Positions 50,206 to 62,924 of a stretch of 64,000 bases of DNA are shown in pieces; the stretch's first letter is position 1; every line of letters begins with the position of its first letter. The position numbers and the translations under genes were made by a program. Location of the stretch: positions 1,901,001 to 1,965,000 of the forward strand of contig NC_081807.1 of the NCBI RefSeq assembly GCF_030704535.1, read 5' to 3'. The notes under the pieces are model-generated. The model worked only from the letters and a program-made list of their open reading frames with translations, did not search any database and was not told where the DNA came from. Origin of the DNA: Vitis vinifera (taxonomy: Eukaryota > Streptophyta > Magnoliopsida > Vitales > Vitaceae).

Positions 50206-53128
50206 TACCACATCATCCTCCCACAAAAATAGAGTCTTAATTGACAACTAAGGTTTCAGTTCAAAAATGAAATTGTAATTGACAATTGAGATTTTACTTA
50301 AACAATGAAATATTAATTAATAATTTAAGCTTCATTTTTTAACTGAAATCTTAATTAGCAATTGAGGTTTTAGGTTGCAATTGTCACTTCATTTTTTAAC
50401 TGAAGTCTTGGTTAACAATTAAGGCTTCAACTTAAATTTTAAAAATATATATTTTAATGAAATGGCTCTAACTTGATAATAAAAATGTCATCTTGAATAT
50501 AAGTTTGACAAAGTGGTTAATATTTTTTCCCTTTTCTCATAAAAAGACTATTTTGGCCCAAAACCAAAAAAATAATAGGGTTGAAGTTTTGAATGATAGG
50601 ATGGAAAGAGGTCAATGAATATGGTATTTTGACCAAACTAGTCATTAGACATAGTTAGGTTCAACTGATTGACTTGGGTGAAAAAGCAACTTTGATCATT
50701 CGAGTCTCTAATTTGACAAGTTACTGAATTGGCTAAACTTTTGGCTCAATCGAATACTAGTCCCAAAGGAGCACTCAAGCCTCATTTTTATCACCTTTGA
50801 TTTTGATGATTTATCTTTTGATTGATGAAATCTATCGATAAGAGCACAAATCACTTCTATTATTTTTAACTTGAATTTTGTTTTATTTAGTTGATTTAAA
50901 TTGATTTTTTTTTTAACCAATTGAATTAAAAAAAAAAAAAAAACCTTTTGATTACATAAGACTTTTAATCAGAGTTATTAAAGTTACCTATCTCTATATA
51001 AAAATAAAATAAATAAATAAAATAAAATAAAAATCTCACAATATAATATTTTCTAAAATTTAAAAATTAATTATTAAACTGCTAATGAAGATAGTTATTC
51101 TTAGAAGAAAACCTCCATATTTCTTTTATAATAATAAGAAAATATTTAGAAAGAATATATTCTAATAAAAAAATAAAGAAATTACTTTGTGTTTAAGAGT
51201 ATTTTTTATATTAAAAAATATACTATACTTTTTATCATGGTTTTAAAAAATGGATCGGACTGGTCGGTCTGATCGTCGGCCGATTCAATTATATTTTTTA
51301 AAAAATTTTACAGTATAAAAACAAAGTCATTTTGATGCTTCTGTCATCAAAACGCCCTCGTTTTTGAGGATATAAAAACATTACACCACTGTCTGGCCAC
51401 CCAACTGCCCGATGCAAAACCCGCTGCCGTCCCCCCTCACCCCTTCTTCTTCGCTGGAATTTGAAACTAATTTCTAATTTTTAAATAAAATTTTAATTTT
51501 TAAATAATATATAAATCATTATTTTTATTTTTATAATTATTTTAAACGAATGAACCGTGAATCAGTAACTTTCCCAGTTTAATGACTTGTTCGGTTCTAA
51601 AAACATTACTTTTTATTTTTATAAATAATATTAATATAGAAACACTTCTTAAAATCACTTCTTAAAATCACTTCTCACTAATCGCAACATTTTTCATAAA
51701 AGTAAAACTCAACGCCAAATAAGATTTTGCAAATTTCTTCTAATTTAAGTCATTTCACATTTTTCATTCAACGCATTTGAAAATAAAAAACTATATATAA
51801 AATAAAAAAAAATGGAAATAGAAAATCAAAAAATAAAAATTATATTTTTTAGTTTTTTTTTCATTTTCATAAATCTTAAATATATTTGGTAGTTTTTATC
51901 AAAATATAAAATATAAAAATTAGTATGCATGTGAACAAAACTAAAATAAGACCTTTTTTATGATATTTCCATGTATTTCCACAAAATTCCAATATTCATA
52001 AGTGAGTAATAATATTAACTTCAAATTTTAAAATTTATTTCAAAAATTTTGAAAATCAAGAAATTTTTAACACCTATACTTTTTTTTCTCATTTGTTCTA
52101 TCCAACTTTAAAATTCAAAAATAGATTATCAAAAATGATTTTTAAATTTTAGGTTATAAAAAATCAAACAATAAACAAATAAAATAACAACCAAATATAT
52201 ATCCCTTGATTTATCTTAAAAAATTCAAAAGAAAGGGAGTAAAAGAAAAATATATCCGAATAAGCCTTTATAAATTGAATTCTCAAATTTGAGAAATAAA
52301 ATTCTATAAGATTACGTTTGTACCAGAAATTATTATGAAAAGAAAAAAATATTAAGAAAAATAATTTTCTAATGTTTGGTTGTATTATAAAAATATATAT
52401 AAAACATAAAAATAAATAAATATAATTAAATAAATTAAAAATATTATATATTTACAAATTATTTAATCTTTATGTCCATGAACTAAAATTAGTGAAATGT
52501 TTTTAAAATAACATATAAAAATAATTTAATTAATTTAAATTTATTTTTTATTTTCTTATCGTCTCTTTTTTTTTTTTTTTTTTAACATAACCTAAAAAAA
52601 TTTCCGAATTTAATTTCATACCTAAAATAACAACTCTCCTATATATAAAACTGTACATTATTCATATTATAGTTATTTGTTGTGTCATTAATAATTTTTA
52701 TTAATAAAAAAGATAAATTAATTAATATCATTAATTTTATAATAATTGTATATTAAAGATAATAGAATAATGTCTTTTTTATCCAACTAAAGAAATTCTT
52801 GATTTTGATTTTATCTTTTTTTTTTTTTTTTTTTTTTTTAACAAGTAAACATAACCTAAAACCTCGGAGATCAAATCCAACTTCCCGATTATGGGACCTA
52901 TACTTTCTGATATGATTTATCGGGTTTTCGAAAAACAACATGATTTACAATTTTCTTCTAAATTAAATTTTAAAAAAATATCAATATTATCCTTTTATCT
53001 TTTACAAATAAATGCATTTTTTAAATTATTCCACAAGAACCCTACGTCTTGTGGTGTAGGCATTGTACAGAGGGAGAGAGTTCTCTTCTTAGAATCATCA
53101 AGGCATAGCTTTCGTCACCCCCACTGCA
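50206..53128. other. AT-rich spacer with another probable MITE
   Basis: Mostly AT-rich. Around 51236-51610 a segment begins GGTTTTAAAAAATGGATCGG and ends CTTGTTCGGTTCTAAAAACA. The ends are imperfect inverted repeats flanking a GC-richer middle, which suggests a decayed MITE. Long T runs lie at 52565 and 52817. The last 100 bp should hold the promoter of the gene starting at 53129. Confidence 0.4.
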
Positions 53129-54856
53129 ATGGAGAAGGTGGAGAGAATTCTGTGGCGCGTGGTACCTGGTATGAAGAGGTTTCTCATCCTCTCCAAGACG
53201 CTCTCATTTTCATGTCTCCTCTTCCCAACTTACATCTCAATGATCTCATGGCTCCTGAGGATCCGATCTCCTCTCTCACGTCTCCTCTTCCCATCTCTTC
53301 TCTCATGGGCTCTCGTCAACTATGTTCTTGCAACATTCGCCTGCCACAGCTTCACCAATCCAGCCATCTTGAGTCGGATTTTTGGCTCATCCGAGACTCG
53401 CCGGAAGATTTCTGACCTTGGCTTTGTGAGTTTGGATTGATCCCATCTCTCTCTCTCTCTCTTGTGTTTTTGGGTAATGGGTGATTGAAATATTTTGGTT
53501 GCAGGAGCGTCATATTCAGATACTGGAGGGGTTTGGGTGGACGTTTTATTTTGATCTTTGTATCCCACTTCTTTTGATGCATGAGAGTTGTTTGGCTTGG
53601 TTCGCTGCCCTGGTTGCTTCCTGTTTTTCCAGCCGGTTGCAGAGGTCTTCTAGTATGAAGAAGCAGGTGATGACGAATCCAAACCCATGATTTTTTCTTA
53701 AAATGGCCAAAAAAAATAAAAATAAAAATAAAAAAACCTTTTTAGAATCGTTAATGTGTTGTCATTTGTACATCTATTCATAACTATTTTGACTTTTTGA
53801 CTCACTGCTTCTTTCTATCCTAGTAAATCATAAGAATGAAAATTAAATTATTTTCTAGAATAATAATAAATAAATAAAATTTATTATCATAAAATTTAAA
53901 AATCAGATCTCATACTTATTAGAATTTTGATTTCAAATATTTTCGTTTTAGGTTAAAAAATTTGAAGATTTTTTTTTAAAAAAAATAAAAAAATGAATAA
54001 ATTATTTTATATGTAATTTTAAGCTTATTTCACTTTTTTTCCTCTTTTGTGTGAATATTAAATAATTTATAAATATACATATATATTTAATTAATTTGAA
54101 TTATATTTAATTTTATTATACATTTTTTATAATAAAATTAAACATCAAAAAAATCATTTTTTTTTATTTTTTTTTTCTTGGTAGGAAGCATTTGATTATA
54201 GAGAAATTTTGAAATCATATCTTAAAAAGAAAACTATTAAAAACGAGGATAATTTTTATATTTTTAAAATTTTGACTAAATAAAATCAGAGATGATAAAA
54301 AAAATTATATTCTATGAATATGAATATTAATTAATTTTTTGTTGGTGTTGTTTAACAGATAAAATTGATAATGACTTGGTGGGAAGATGATGATTACAAA
54401 GAAGAAGAATACGGAGAGGAGTTGAGGATAGAGGAGGAGGAGGAGAAGGCTGAAGATCAGTTGAGGATAGAGGAGGAGGAGGAGGAGAAGGAGAAGGCTG
54501 AAGATCTGAAGAAATGGATGGTTTTGAAGACTAGAGAAGATGAAATGAAGAAAGAGGAGGAAGCGAGGAGGGAGGAAATGATGAAGAAAGTGATGGAGAA
54601 ATTGAAGAAGGAGAAAGAAAAGCATAAAGGGTATAGGAGGAAGTGGGAGGAGGAGAAGGAGGAGAAGGCGAGGCTGAATGGAGAGCTGTGTGTCGCAACC
54701 AAGTGGGCTGACTACTGCCAAACCTTTCTGCAGAACTATGAAGAAGAGAGGCGAAAGTGGGAGGAAGAGAGGAGTGAACTGACTGCAAAGCTCTCTGCCG
54801 CACAGAAGTCCTCAGATCTTTACCAGCAACTTTTGCACGAATGCAGTTCTTTTTAA
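53129..54856 (+). CDS. Unrecognised membrane protein with Glu/Lys-rich coiled coil
   Basis: Three exons, 53129-53425, 53505-53666 and 54359-54856, all joined at codon boundaries with GT-AG sites, give 318 aa. I do not recognise the family. Residues 16-44 and 52-75 are hydrophobic (FLILSKTLSFSCLLFPTYIS; LLFPSLLSWALVNYVLATFA), as is 112-141 (FYFDLCIPLLLMHESCLAWF), so two to three membrane segments are likely. From residue 158 the protein is extremely rich in Glu, Lys and Arg with heptad-like spacing, a long coiled coil. It ends in a less charged stretch, TAKLSAAQKSSDLYQQLLHE. The start ATG follows a CACTGCA context and no earlier in-frame ATG continues the reading. A decayed copy of exon 3 lies 1.6 kb downstream, so the gene has duplicated locally. 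It could be a lineage-specific gene; a tethering or scaffold role would be a guess. Confidence 0.65.
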
Positions 54857-54929
54857 TGGCCCAAAAATGATTTTTAGTTTTTACATTAGCAATTAAGGTT
54901 TTTTTTTTTTTTAGTCATTTTTGTTTTTA
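54857..54929. other. 3' flank of the coiled-coil gene
   Basis: Poly-T and AT-rich sequence right after the stop codon, leading into the duplicated segment. Confidence 0.4.
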
Positions 54930-56430
54930 TTATTATTTTTATTAAATTAGTATTTTGGATTATTTTATTAAAAGGAGCATTAGCACGCATTTAATTCAAA
55001 ATAATTAATTTTACACATGCTTGAAACTCGCATTGATTCAAAATTAATTTGGTTTAAATTTATCTTATAAAAATTAAAGTGTAAATCAAGAGAGTGATTT
55101 TTAATATTTTTCTATTTTGGACTCACATGAATATTGATTGAATAATCTAAAGTGAAAATTCGCCTCTTAATTCATAAATGATGGATAATTACTTCCCAGC
55201 TATTAATACTTTAATGTCTTAATTAGTATATAATTTAATTTAACATTGGTTATTTGCCATCAACCATTAATTAAAAAATAAAAAAAATTAAAACATAATA
55301 ATAATAAAGCTTTATTTATTCTTCTTGTTGAATTTTTAAAAAAAATGTAAGAGAAATTAAATTTTAAATTTAAACTCAATAAATTTATTTATATATTACT
55401 CATAAAAATTATTATTGACATTTTTTTAGATTTTAATTAAACAAAAAATCTACCTATTGAGATTTCTTATGTAATGAGTTCAAAAATGGCTTTTCTTTCC
55501 GGGCCATTTAAGGAGGATGATGAGGTATTTAGAAATCCAATGAAAATGTATTTATTACATAAATGTTTTTAATTTTATAAAAAAAACCCACAAATTGTTA
55601 ATGTGATGTAGCATTTTTCTTTCTAGAATTTATGAAAGGTTGAGGAGAAAATGTCTATTAAGGTTTTCTTTTTTTCTTTTTTTTGGTTTTTGGACCATAC
55701 AATTTTGTTTTTATAATTATTTTTATTAAATTAGTTTTTTGGATTATTTTATTGAAAGTAACATTAGCACGCATTTAACTCAAAATAATTAATGCTATCG
55801 CAGTGATTCAAAATTAATTTGATTTAAATTTATCTTACAAAAATTAAAGTGTAAATCAAGTGACTGACTTTCAATATTTTTCTATTTTGGACTCACATAA
55901 ATATTGATTGAATAATCTAAAGTGAAAATTCGCCTCTTAATTCATAAATGATGGATAATAACTTGTCCTAGCGTCTTAATAATTTAATGTCTTAATTAGT
56001 ATATAATTTAATATAACATTGGTTACTTGCCATCAACCATTAATTAAAAAATAAATAATTTAAAATTTAAAAAAAATAAAGCTTTATTTATTCTTCTTGT
56101 TGAATTTTAAAAAAAAAATGTAAGAGAAATAAAATTTTAAATTTAAACTCAACAAATTTATTTATATATTACTTACAAAAATTATTATCGATATTTTTTT
56201 AGATTTTAATTAAACAAAAAATCTACCCAGTGAGATTTCTTATGTGATGAGTTCAAAAATGGATTTCCTTTCCGGGCCATTTAAGGAGGATGACGAAGTG
56301 TTTAGAAATCCAATGAAAATGTATTTATTGCATAAATACTTTTAATTTTATAAAAGAAAAAATCCGACAAGTTGTTAATGTGATGTAGCATTTTTCTTTC
56401 TAGAATTTATGAAAGGTTGAGGAGAAAATG
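54930..56430. repeat. Long direct duplication, period about 780 bp
   Basis: About 720 bp at 54930-55652 is repeated at 55714-56430. Shared landmarks: CATTAGCACGCATTTAA (54979 and 55763), CTAAAGTGAAAATTCGCCTC, TAAAGCTTTATTTATTCTTC, CCGGGCCATTTAAGGAGGATG and TAGAATTTATGAAAGGTTGA (55624 and 56401). The copies differ by scattered substitutions and small indels. The second copy abuts the decayed exon-3 copy, so the unit probably represents intron or flanking DNA duplicated together with the coiled-coil gene. Confidence 0.9.
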
Positions 56431-56447
56431 TAAACAAATTTGTGTAG

Positions 56448-56889
56448 GCTGAAGGGAATGGGCAGTGGCATGGAATTGAAGAAAGAGGTTGGAAATGAGA
56501 AGAAAGGTGAAGTAGTTTCAAGAAGCAATAGCAAAATTGAAGAATCGAAAGCTGAGGAGCTTAAAGAAGAAGAGGAAGGAGAGAAAACAAAGGAAGAAAA
56601 CCAGAATGTGAAAGCTGCTGGGGATATGAAGAAAAGGAAGATGATGATATGACTTGAAGACAATGATTTACCAAGTTGGGGAAAAGATGAATATCTCAAC
56701 AAAGAGTTCCATTCTGCAAAAACATTTTCTGGGTATTCTGGAAGGCTTCAAGGCATTCTGGCTTCATGGCCTCGAGAGCACCTAACCCTCAGCAGATAGG
56801 AAGCAGAGAAGAAGGATCTTGCTAAAAAGCTTCATGCTGTAACAGCATCTGCCATCCTTTACAAGCTCCTTCTGCATGAATCCAGGTAA
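56448..56889 (+). pseudogene. Decayed paralogue of exon 3 of the coiled-coil gene
   Basis: Preceded by TGTGTAG acceptor-like sequence, one frame runs from 56448 (ATG at 56458) to TAA at 56887. It has in-frame stops at 56650-56652 and 56797-56799. The first part is Glu/Lys-rich (AEELKEEEEGEKTKEE). The end reads KKDLAKKLHAVTASAILYKL and LLHESR, aligning with TAKLSAAQKSSDLYQQLLHE of the intact gene. NKEFHSAK aligns with NGELCVAT. No copies of exons 1 and 2 were found nearby, so this is a partial, inactive duplicate. Confidence 0.75.
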
Positions 56890-58082
56890 TGCTGTAATAT
56901 CAATTTGAAACATTTAAAATTTAGTTCAATAAAACACAATGTCATGGAGAATCATAGTACATAATAGTGCTTTACCTCAGCAAAAAACTGGCAGAGGAGC
57001 TATACCTCTTTGCTTGGCTCAGAGTCCCAACTTATCTGTGTTTGGCTACTGAGAAACCGTGGAAACTAAAAGATAGGCTTGCAGTGCTAAGCTTTCATTT
57101 AGATAAGGTCTTGTGTTTCTTTTATTTATCAATGCATTTAGCTGCTGGTAAAACAGGGGAAGTTATATATGGCTTGTAATCAATTATGTCATTTTCAGAG
57201 GTTTGATGAAGTGATCTTCTTCTACATTAAAATGTGTCTATAACCGTGTCTATTAAAACCCCTTACCCTAACCCCTGTAGGTATTGTTCTATCTATTTTG
57301 ACCCCTAACTGACTGGATCCATCACGACTCCTGACCCCTATAGGTATTGTTCATTTTGAATCTACTAACCTCATGACTATAAAACCATGCTTATGCATGG
57401 ATGATTTTGAGAAGCAAACAGAAAAAGAAAATTTATTTAGGCTGAAATGTTATTATACCATGTAGTAAGGTAGAGCAGCAACTGAATCACATATAAGACC
57501 AAGAAAATAACACAAGCTGAGCCAAAACCAGCACTAACTGTACACCAAGCATAAATAGGAGTCGGAAAATGCAGAAATTATGTACTTAACTCTCTAAAAT
57601 AACTCATCAGAAGTTGCTTAAATGATAGAACTGCATATCCAAACACACACAAACACAGACACAAAGCAACCCATTTGAACATTTATTTTTTGTACCTGCT
57701 TGAATGTTGTTTCCTGATAGGCAAACTGAGACTATATAAAGCAGTGCCTAACAAAAAGGGGTGCACCCTATGTACAGCACACAGCAGAAATAAAGCAACC
57801 AAAGCTGTGCAGCATCTCTTCCTGCTTAAATTTTAAAAGGGGTTTATCAACAATATTCTTCAGTAACATTAATTTCATCTATCCAACAAATAGAATCTAA
57901 GTTGAGCATTCACGTCTATAAGACTTAGCATATAGTCTGACAAACTTGTAACTCGACCACTGAGGCCACTTTACACTTCTAACAAATAATCCTCTCTATC
58001 CCTTCCACGATGTGATAAAAAGGGACAGAATGCAGCAGCATAAGGATGTACTGAACAATCGCCTTCAGATTTCTGCAACAAG
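56890..58082. other. Spacer downstream of the INO80C homologue
   Basis: No exon recognised. Two similar phrases, CCCCTGTAGGTATTGTTC (57274) and CCCCTATAGGTATTGTTC (57333), form a short local duplication. The right part probably includes the 3' untranslated region of the minus-strand gene. Confidence 0.4.
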
Positions 58083-59522
58083 TTACTTCAGTACAACTTG
58101 AGCATTTCTAAGAGCCAGGTACCTCTGAACACTCTCATTGGGAATTAGTCTTATATGCTTGAACACTTCCGTATTAGCATAACGCAGAGTGGTCCTTGGA
58201 TCAGAGTAAGGTGCCTGTATGTGAAAACAGTGTTCTTATGAGTTCCCCCCAAATAGATCATTCAAATGCAGATTGAAATTAATTTTCCACATAACATTTG
58301 TGGTTCTAAATGTATCTATTACGCTTTTCAATAGAATTTGCAAGGATTTTATTTGGTAAGAGGAATTTAACCAGTTTCAAGAAATGCTAACAAGCTACTC
58401 ATGGTTAGTACAAGCTCAACAAGGAGCATATGGGATAAAGGATACACTTTTACAATGTTTGTCAATGCGTGGACATGAGGGCCGGAAGGGGTGAAAACAT
58501 CATTAACGACAAAAAAAGGGGGAATTATGCTTTAGTTCAATCACCAACACCTTCACATGATTCCTTGATATGACTACCAAGGCAAGCTTTATTAGATACC
58601 AATTGAACAATGTAACAGATCAAGATAAAATGTGGTGGCTGGTTCCCTTTAAGAAATAGGGGTTTTAAGATTCATGTCAAGTAAGAGAAAGGTGGGAGGA
58701 TCCTTTGCTGTAACTTCTTTTTAAGAAGAGGAAGACATGAGTTTGTCATTTAAACTGAATTCCCTCTTTTCCCAATAAAATCAATGCTTTTGTTTTTCTT
58801 TGCATATGATGACCCAGAGTCCATAAGTTGTCAGGACAGCAACATACCTCGAATCCAGTGATATCACAGATTTTCTTGCATGGATTCATCGAGGGTGGTG
58901 ACTCGATATTAACATCTGCAAGACAAGATCAAGCGAAGATGTTAAAACTTATAAAGTGGAGATTAACATTAACAGTTCAAAGGCACTACTCTAAACCAAA
59001 GTTTCTACTGCTTAATATTTTATCATAAGTTCATGTTTGGGGTAATGGACTTTCCTTTTACAGCTGATGTCCAGTGCAGAAGAAGACATTACTTTCATCA
59101 AAGTTCCCATATAAAACTCAAACCAGCATCCAATACAATTTCACTCATAGTTTCAAACCATAAGTGGGTGAAACTTATAATGGTTGGTTAAAAATTTTGG
59201 AATTTCAAAGCTCCAGTAGAATACATGTGGAAAACAAATCAAACTAAAAGAAAAATTAACTATTATATCACAGAATAGACAATGGCGGCTTGTTCCATTT
59301 TTCCAATAACTAAATCAAACATGAGTAGTATGTGTTTAGAAGCTCACAATTAGGTTCATCGGGAGGATAATTCTGGTAATTTTCAGCTTGAATGATCTGT
59401 TTCAAATGTTTCCAGTGCCTGCCTCTTGCTTGACCTTTCGGGTATTTCTCGTGCATCTGAACCTTCTTGAAACTGAGGTAAGTTGGCAATACCATCTCTG
59501 CTTCTATCACCTCAGGCTCCAT
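58083..59522 (-). CDS. INO80 chromatin-remodelling complex subunit C (IES6 homologue)
   Basis: Three exons on the minus strand, 59348-59522, 58848-58915 and 58083-58214, splice GT-AG in phase to 124 aa, matching the short plant family. The N-terminus is [20 protein letters not shown]. The middle keeps [20 protein letters not shown] and NYPPDEPN. The C-terminal half is a YL1-C domain ([38 protein letters not shown]). IES6/INO80C pairs with ARP5 in the INO80 remodeller, which slides nucleosomes and acts on H2A.Z in the nucleus; the role here is by homology. The start codon lies directly after a TTTCAG acceptor. An upstream leader exon seems to end at a donor ACAG|GTATGG at 60116/60115, implying a 0.6-kb leader intron. 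No damage was seen. Confidence 0.95.
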
Positions 59523-60189
59523 CTGAAATCAAACTAAAAAATAAATAATTTACTACACCAGAATTTCTCTCCCTAAATTTTACTTCCCGTGATAAACAAA
59601 CATCCAGAGTTTCCTTCATTGGCAGTTGGGATAAATGCACCTCAACGGGTGGATTTCTCATTGCTAGGTTAAAAGAAACGAAAAACGACTTCAATATACA
59701 TTCTTGCTTCCACAACCACTCACAACACGTCTTAGTGCAGAACACCACAGCTGTAATCCTAAAATGGCAAGCTTGATGATAGGGTTTTATCGTTTTCCTT
59801 ATGTGATTGTGAAATTCAATGGAAATTTTAGCCCTAAACCCCAAATCTCAACTTCAAAAAATCCCCACTAAGCCCTAACTCCAAAACCCAAATTCTAAAT
59901 CAAATCTGAACCGTAACGAACGCAACTAATAAATTGCCAGCAAAAATGAACAAACAGAATGATTGCAAGTTACAATTCGACGAGCATCCAAATTCAAATG
60001 AATCAGAATTAGAAAAAAAAAAAAAAAAAAAAAACCCTTAAAATCTGCATCTTTGGATCAAAATTTCAACACCAAACAATATTTGGGTGAGAAATAGAGG
60101 GAAACTTTCCATACCTGTAAAGGGGCCTTGTGACTCAATGCCAAATCCTTGGCAATAAGAGACGAGTGTACTTAGAGACCGGGTAAATG

Positions 60190-62578
60190 GCTTCAAAGGT
60201 TACGTATATAATTTCATGGTTCCTAATACGGCGTCGTTTTATGGAAATAAATTTTTAGTTTTTTCTATTTGATTAAAAAGATTAATAATAAATAAGTAAT
60301 AAGTTAATAAAAAATTAATACTTAAAAAAAAATTTTGAATCTAGGTTTTAATTGCAAGTACACCAATCACATACGTGGAGTTGGAAAAAAAAAACATGGG
60401 AAAAAAATGTATAGTTGTTTCTTATAACTAAATGTTTTTTTGTGCTACATAAGTATTCTAAAGGAAGTCTTGTAGTAGGTATAAACGAAAAAGAAAGACA
60501 ATTTCTTTGGGTTGAATAACAAAATTTGGATGATGATGATACAATTCCTATAGGATTGCCACAACATGGGCTTAGAGCTAAAACATATGCTTTTGTTGAG
60601 AAGGAAACAACAATTGAAACGTCTTTCTCATTTGCATATGTATCAATTTCTGCACTAAAGTCGGGTAAAAATATGAAAAAACTAAAAGCAAAATATACTA
60701 AAGTGGGGTTTGTTTTTTCACTTAATTTTAAATAGAACTTTAATACTTAATAGTGTTAAGTATTAGACTGTTTATTTTTTTAATATTTTATTTATATTAA
60801 GCATTAAAAGGTAAAGAAAAATTATCATGTTAATTTTTCTATTTATAAAAAATTAAATATTTTGACTTTTTATACTCAGCAAAAAATTTATAATAAATTA
60901 TGAAAAAATAGAAAAACAAACTACCTAAAGTCTAAAATCAAATTACTTTCAACAAAAAACAAAAAAAAAACCAACACTCTCTAACATTATAAGTGAATAA
61001 TTAAGGCCAGTTAGAACTAGCTTTTAATATAAGCAATCTTTAAAATTACACAAAAAAACAATTGTTTGAAGAGATTGCGAAGGTTGAAAGTACAAGTTAT
61101 GTATTCATATGAAAGCAAATTAAGCTCTTATCGGTGGCATAAGTCAAGCTCAAGCTTTTCTTGCTTATCCAATTGATTGCCACGAACTTTGGTTGTTGAT
61201 TAAATTTAAACCTATTTTTTTATGTGTAGCTTATGATGTAAATTATTTTTGTTTTTGACTTTTTTTGGTGACTACGCTTGAAGTTGTAGTATTGAAGCTC
61301 ATGGATGATGATTGAAAGTCAAAATTCGATATATTATGTTTTCAACCTTATAAACACTTCTTTTATAGTTGTCTTTTCAATATTTGATTAATATATTATA
61401 TTTTTTGTTAGATCCTTAAAAATTGATACTACGATAATGACGTAAACTATTTGATTGTGACACGTTTTATAAACAAAACTTAAACTAAAAAGAGTTTGTA
61501 TAGTATGATCATGTCATTTCAACTTCATAAATAGATAAAGAGCATGATAATTTTTATTTGCATATGAATTTTATTTACTAAACATGGGTAAATCAAAACA
61601 CCTAATTTTTTGAAACTCATTTCATTCGATAAATTAATTTTACAACTATTTTAATTATATTAGTTATGAAATACTTGATATTAGGTTATTTTTTATATGT
61701 TGATTTTACTTTTCTTCCATTTTTCCATTAAAATCAAACATGGGAAATTATTATTATTTTTTATTTTTTGAGAAAAAATTTATATAATTTTTGTCTTACC
61801 TTATTTTTCATTTAATTTTTCCTCTTTATTTTCTTTCTTTAACATTTTCTCAAAACCTAACATGGCTTACAAATATATTTAGTTCTTAGAAAATACCAAA
61901 AAAAGGAAAAAAAAATAAATTTTAAAATTTTTTTTTTCATATTTGGTTTTATTATGAAAAATACCCAAAAAAAATAATCAAATATAAGTAAATTTAATTA
62001 TAAACTTATCTATTTTTAAATTATTTATTTTTTATATAGAATAGTTAAAATAAATAAAATGAGTTTAAAATAAATACGTAAAAATAAATTATTAGCTTTA
62101 TTTTTTTTACTTTTTAATTTTATTTTTCTTTTCTTCTTCATCTTCCTTCCCTCACATTTTCTCTGGAAATTTTTCTGAACCATTAAAAGTCCTTTAGGCT
62201 TTGTCATCAACATAAGTCATAGATTTAATCCTAATTGCTGCATGGACAGCTTTGCAGATGGTGCCAATGAAAATGATTGGAGAATAAGTTGCCATATGAG
62301 AAATGGAAATTGAAGAGCGTGACACAATTAATCATCGCAAATAGACAATTGATTATGGGAATGTGCCTAATGATTGTCTCATTTAATATCATATTTTTAT
62401 CTAATCAAAGAATTGGTAATTTATTTAAATCATTATTTAATAAATGATAGTTATCGTTATGTTTATTTTGCATATCTCTTTATTTACAAGATTGTCGGAG
62501 CTCTCATTATCTCACAAGAAAGATATTTAAAAAAGTTAAATTAAATTAAAATTGGTTATAAATTTATACATTTTTAAT
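60190..62578. other. AT-rich spacer
   Basis: Upstream of the INO80C homologue. A short open frame at 60526-60735 (GLPQHGLRAKTYAFVEKE) has no recognised family and no splice context. The remainder is A/T-rich with many homopolymer runs. Confidence 0.4.
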
Positions 62579-62924
62579 CATTTAAGACTTGTTTAGCAAC
62601 TGTTTTTTATAACATTTTTCTGTTTTTCAAAACAAAAAAACATTATTTGATAATTATAAACTGTTTTTTTAAGGAAAAAAAACATGGTGTTTAATTGTTT
62701 TTTATTATTTTTTGAAGTTGTTTTAAAAAATAATTAGGCAAACATGTAGAATGATTACAAATAAATGAAGTACGAGATATAAAAACTATTTTTGAAAATA
62801 TTAAAAACATTTCAGATCCCTTGTTTTACAAAACATCATAAAACAATTTTCAAAAACTATTATAAAAAACCGTTTTTCAAAATTGCTTTAAAAAATAGTT
62901 ACCAAATAAAACCTTAATCTTTAT
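62579..62924. mobile_element. Foldback MITE-like element
   Basis: The left arm TTAAGACTTGTTTAGCAACT resembles the reverse complement of the right arm (TTAAGGTTTTATTTGGTAAC), and both continue with CTGTTTTT/CTATTTTT blocks. The centre is non-coding. It is eroded; the target duplication is unclear, perhaps TTAA. Confidence 0.45.

Noticed and set aside
54305..54803. Long minus-strand frames rich in Leu, Phe and Ser
   Set aside because: They are the antisense of the Glu/Lys-rich exon of the plus-strand gene; GAG/GAA codons read backward give Leu/Phe/Ser.
57270..57350. Telomere-like CCCTAACCCC words
   Set aside because: Only isolated words within a short local duplication; no tandem array.
59512..59844. 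110-codon minus-strand frame overlapping the INO80C start
   Set aside because: It lies in the leader intron, shares no frame with the conserved protein, and its composition is not protein-like beyond chance.
60526..60735. Small gene reading GLPQHGLRAKTYAFVEKE
   Set aside because: No recognised family, no splice or promoter context, and it lies in an AT-rich spacer; kept only as a note.
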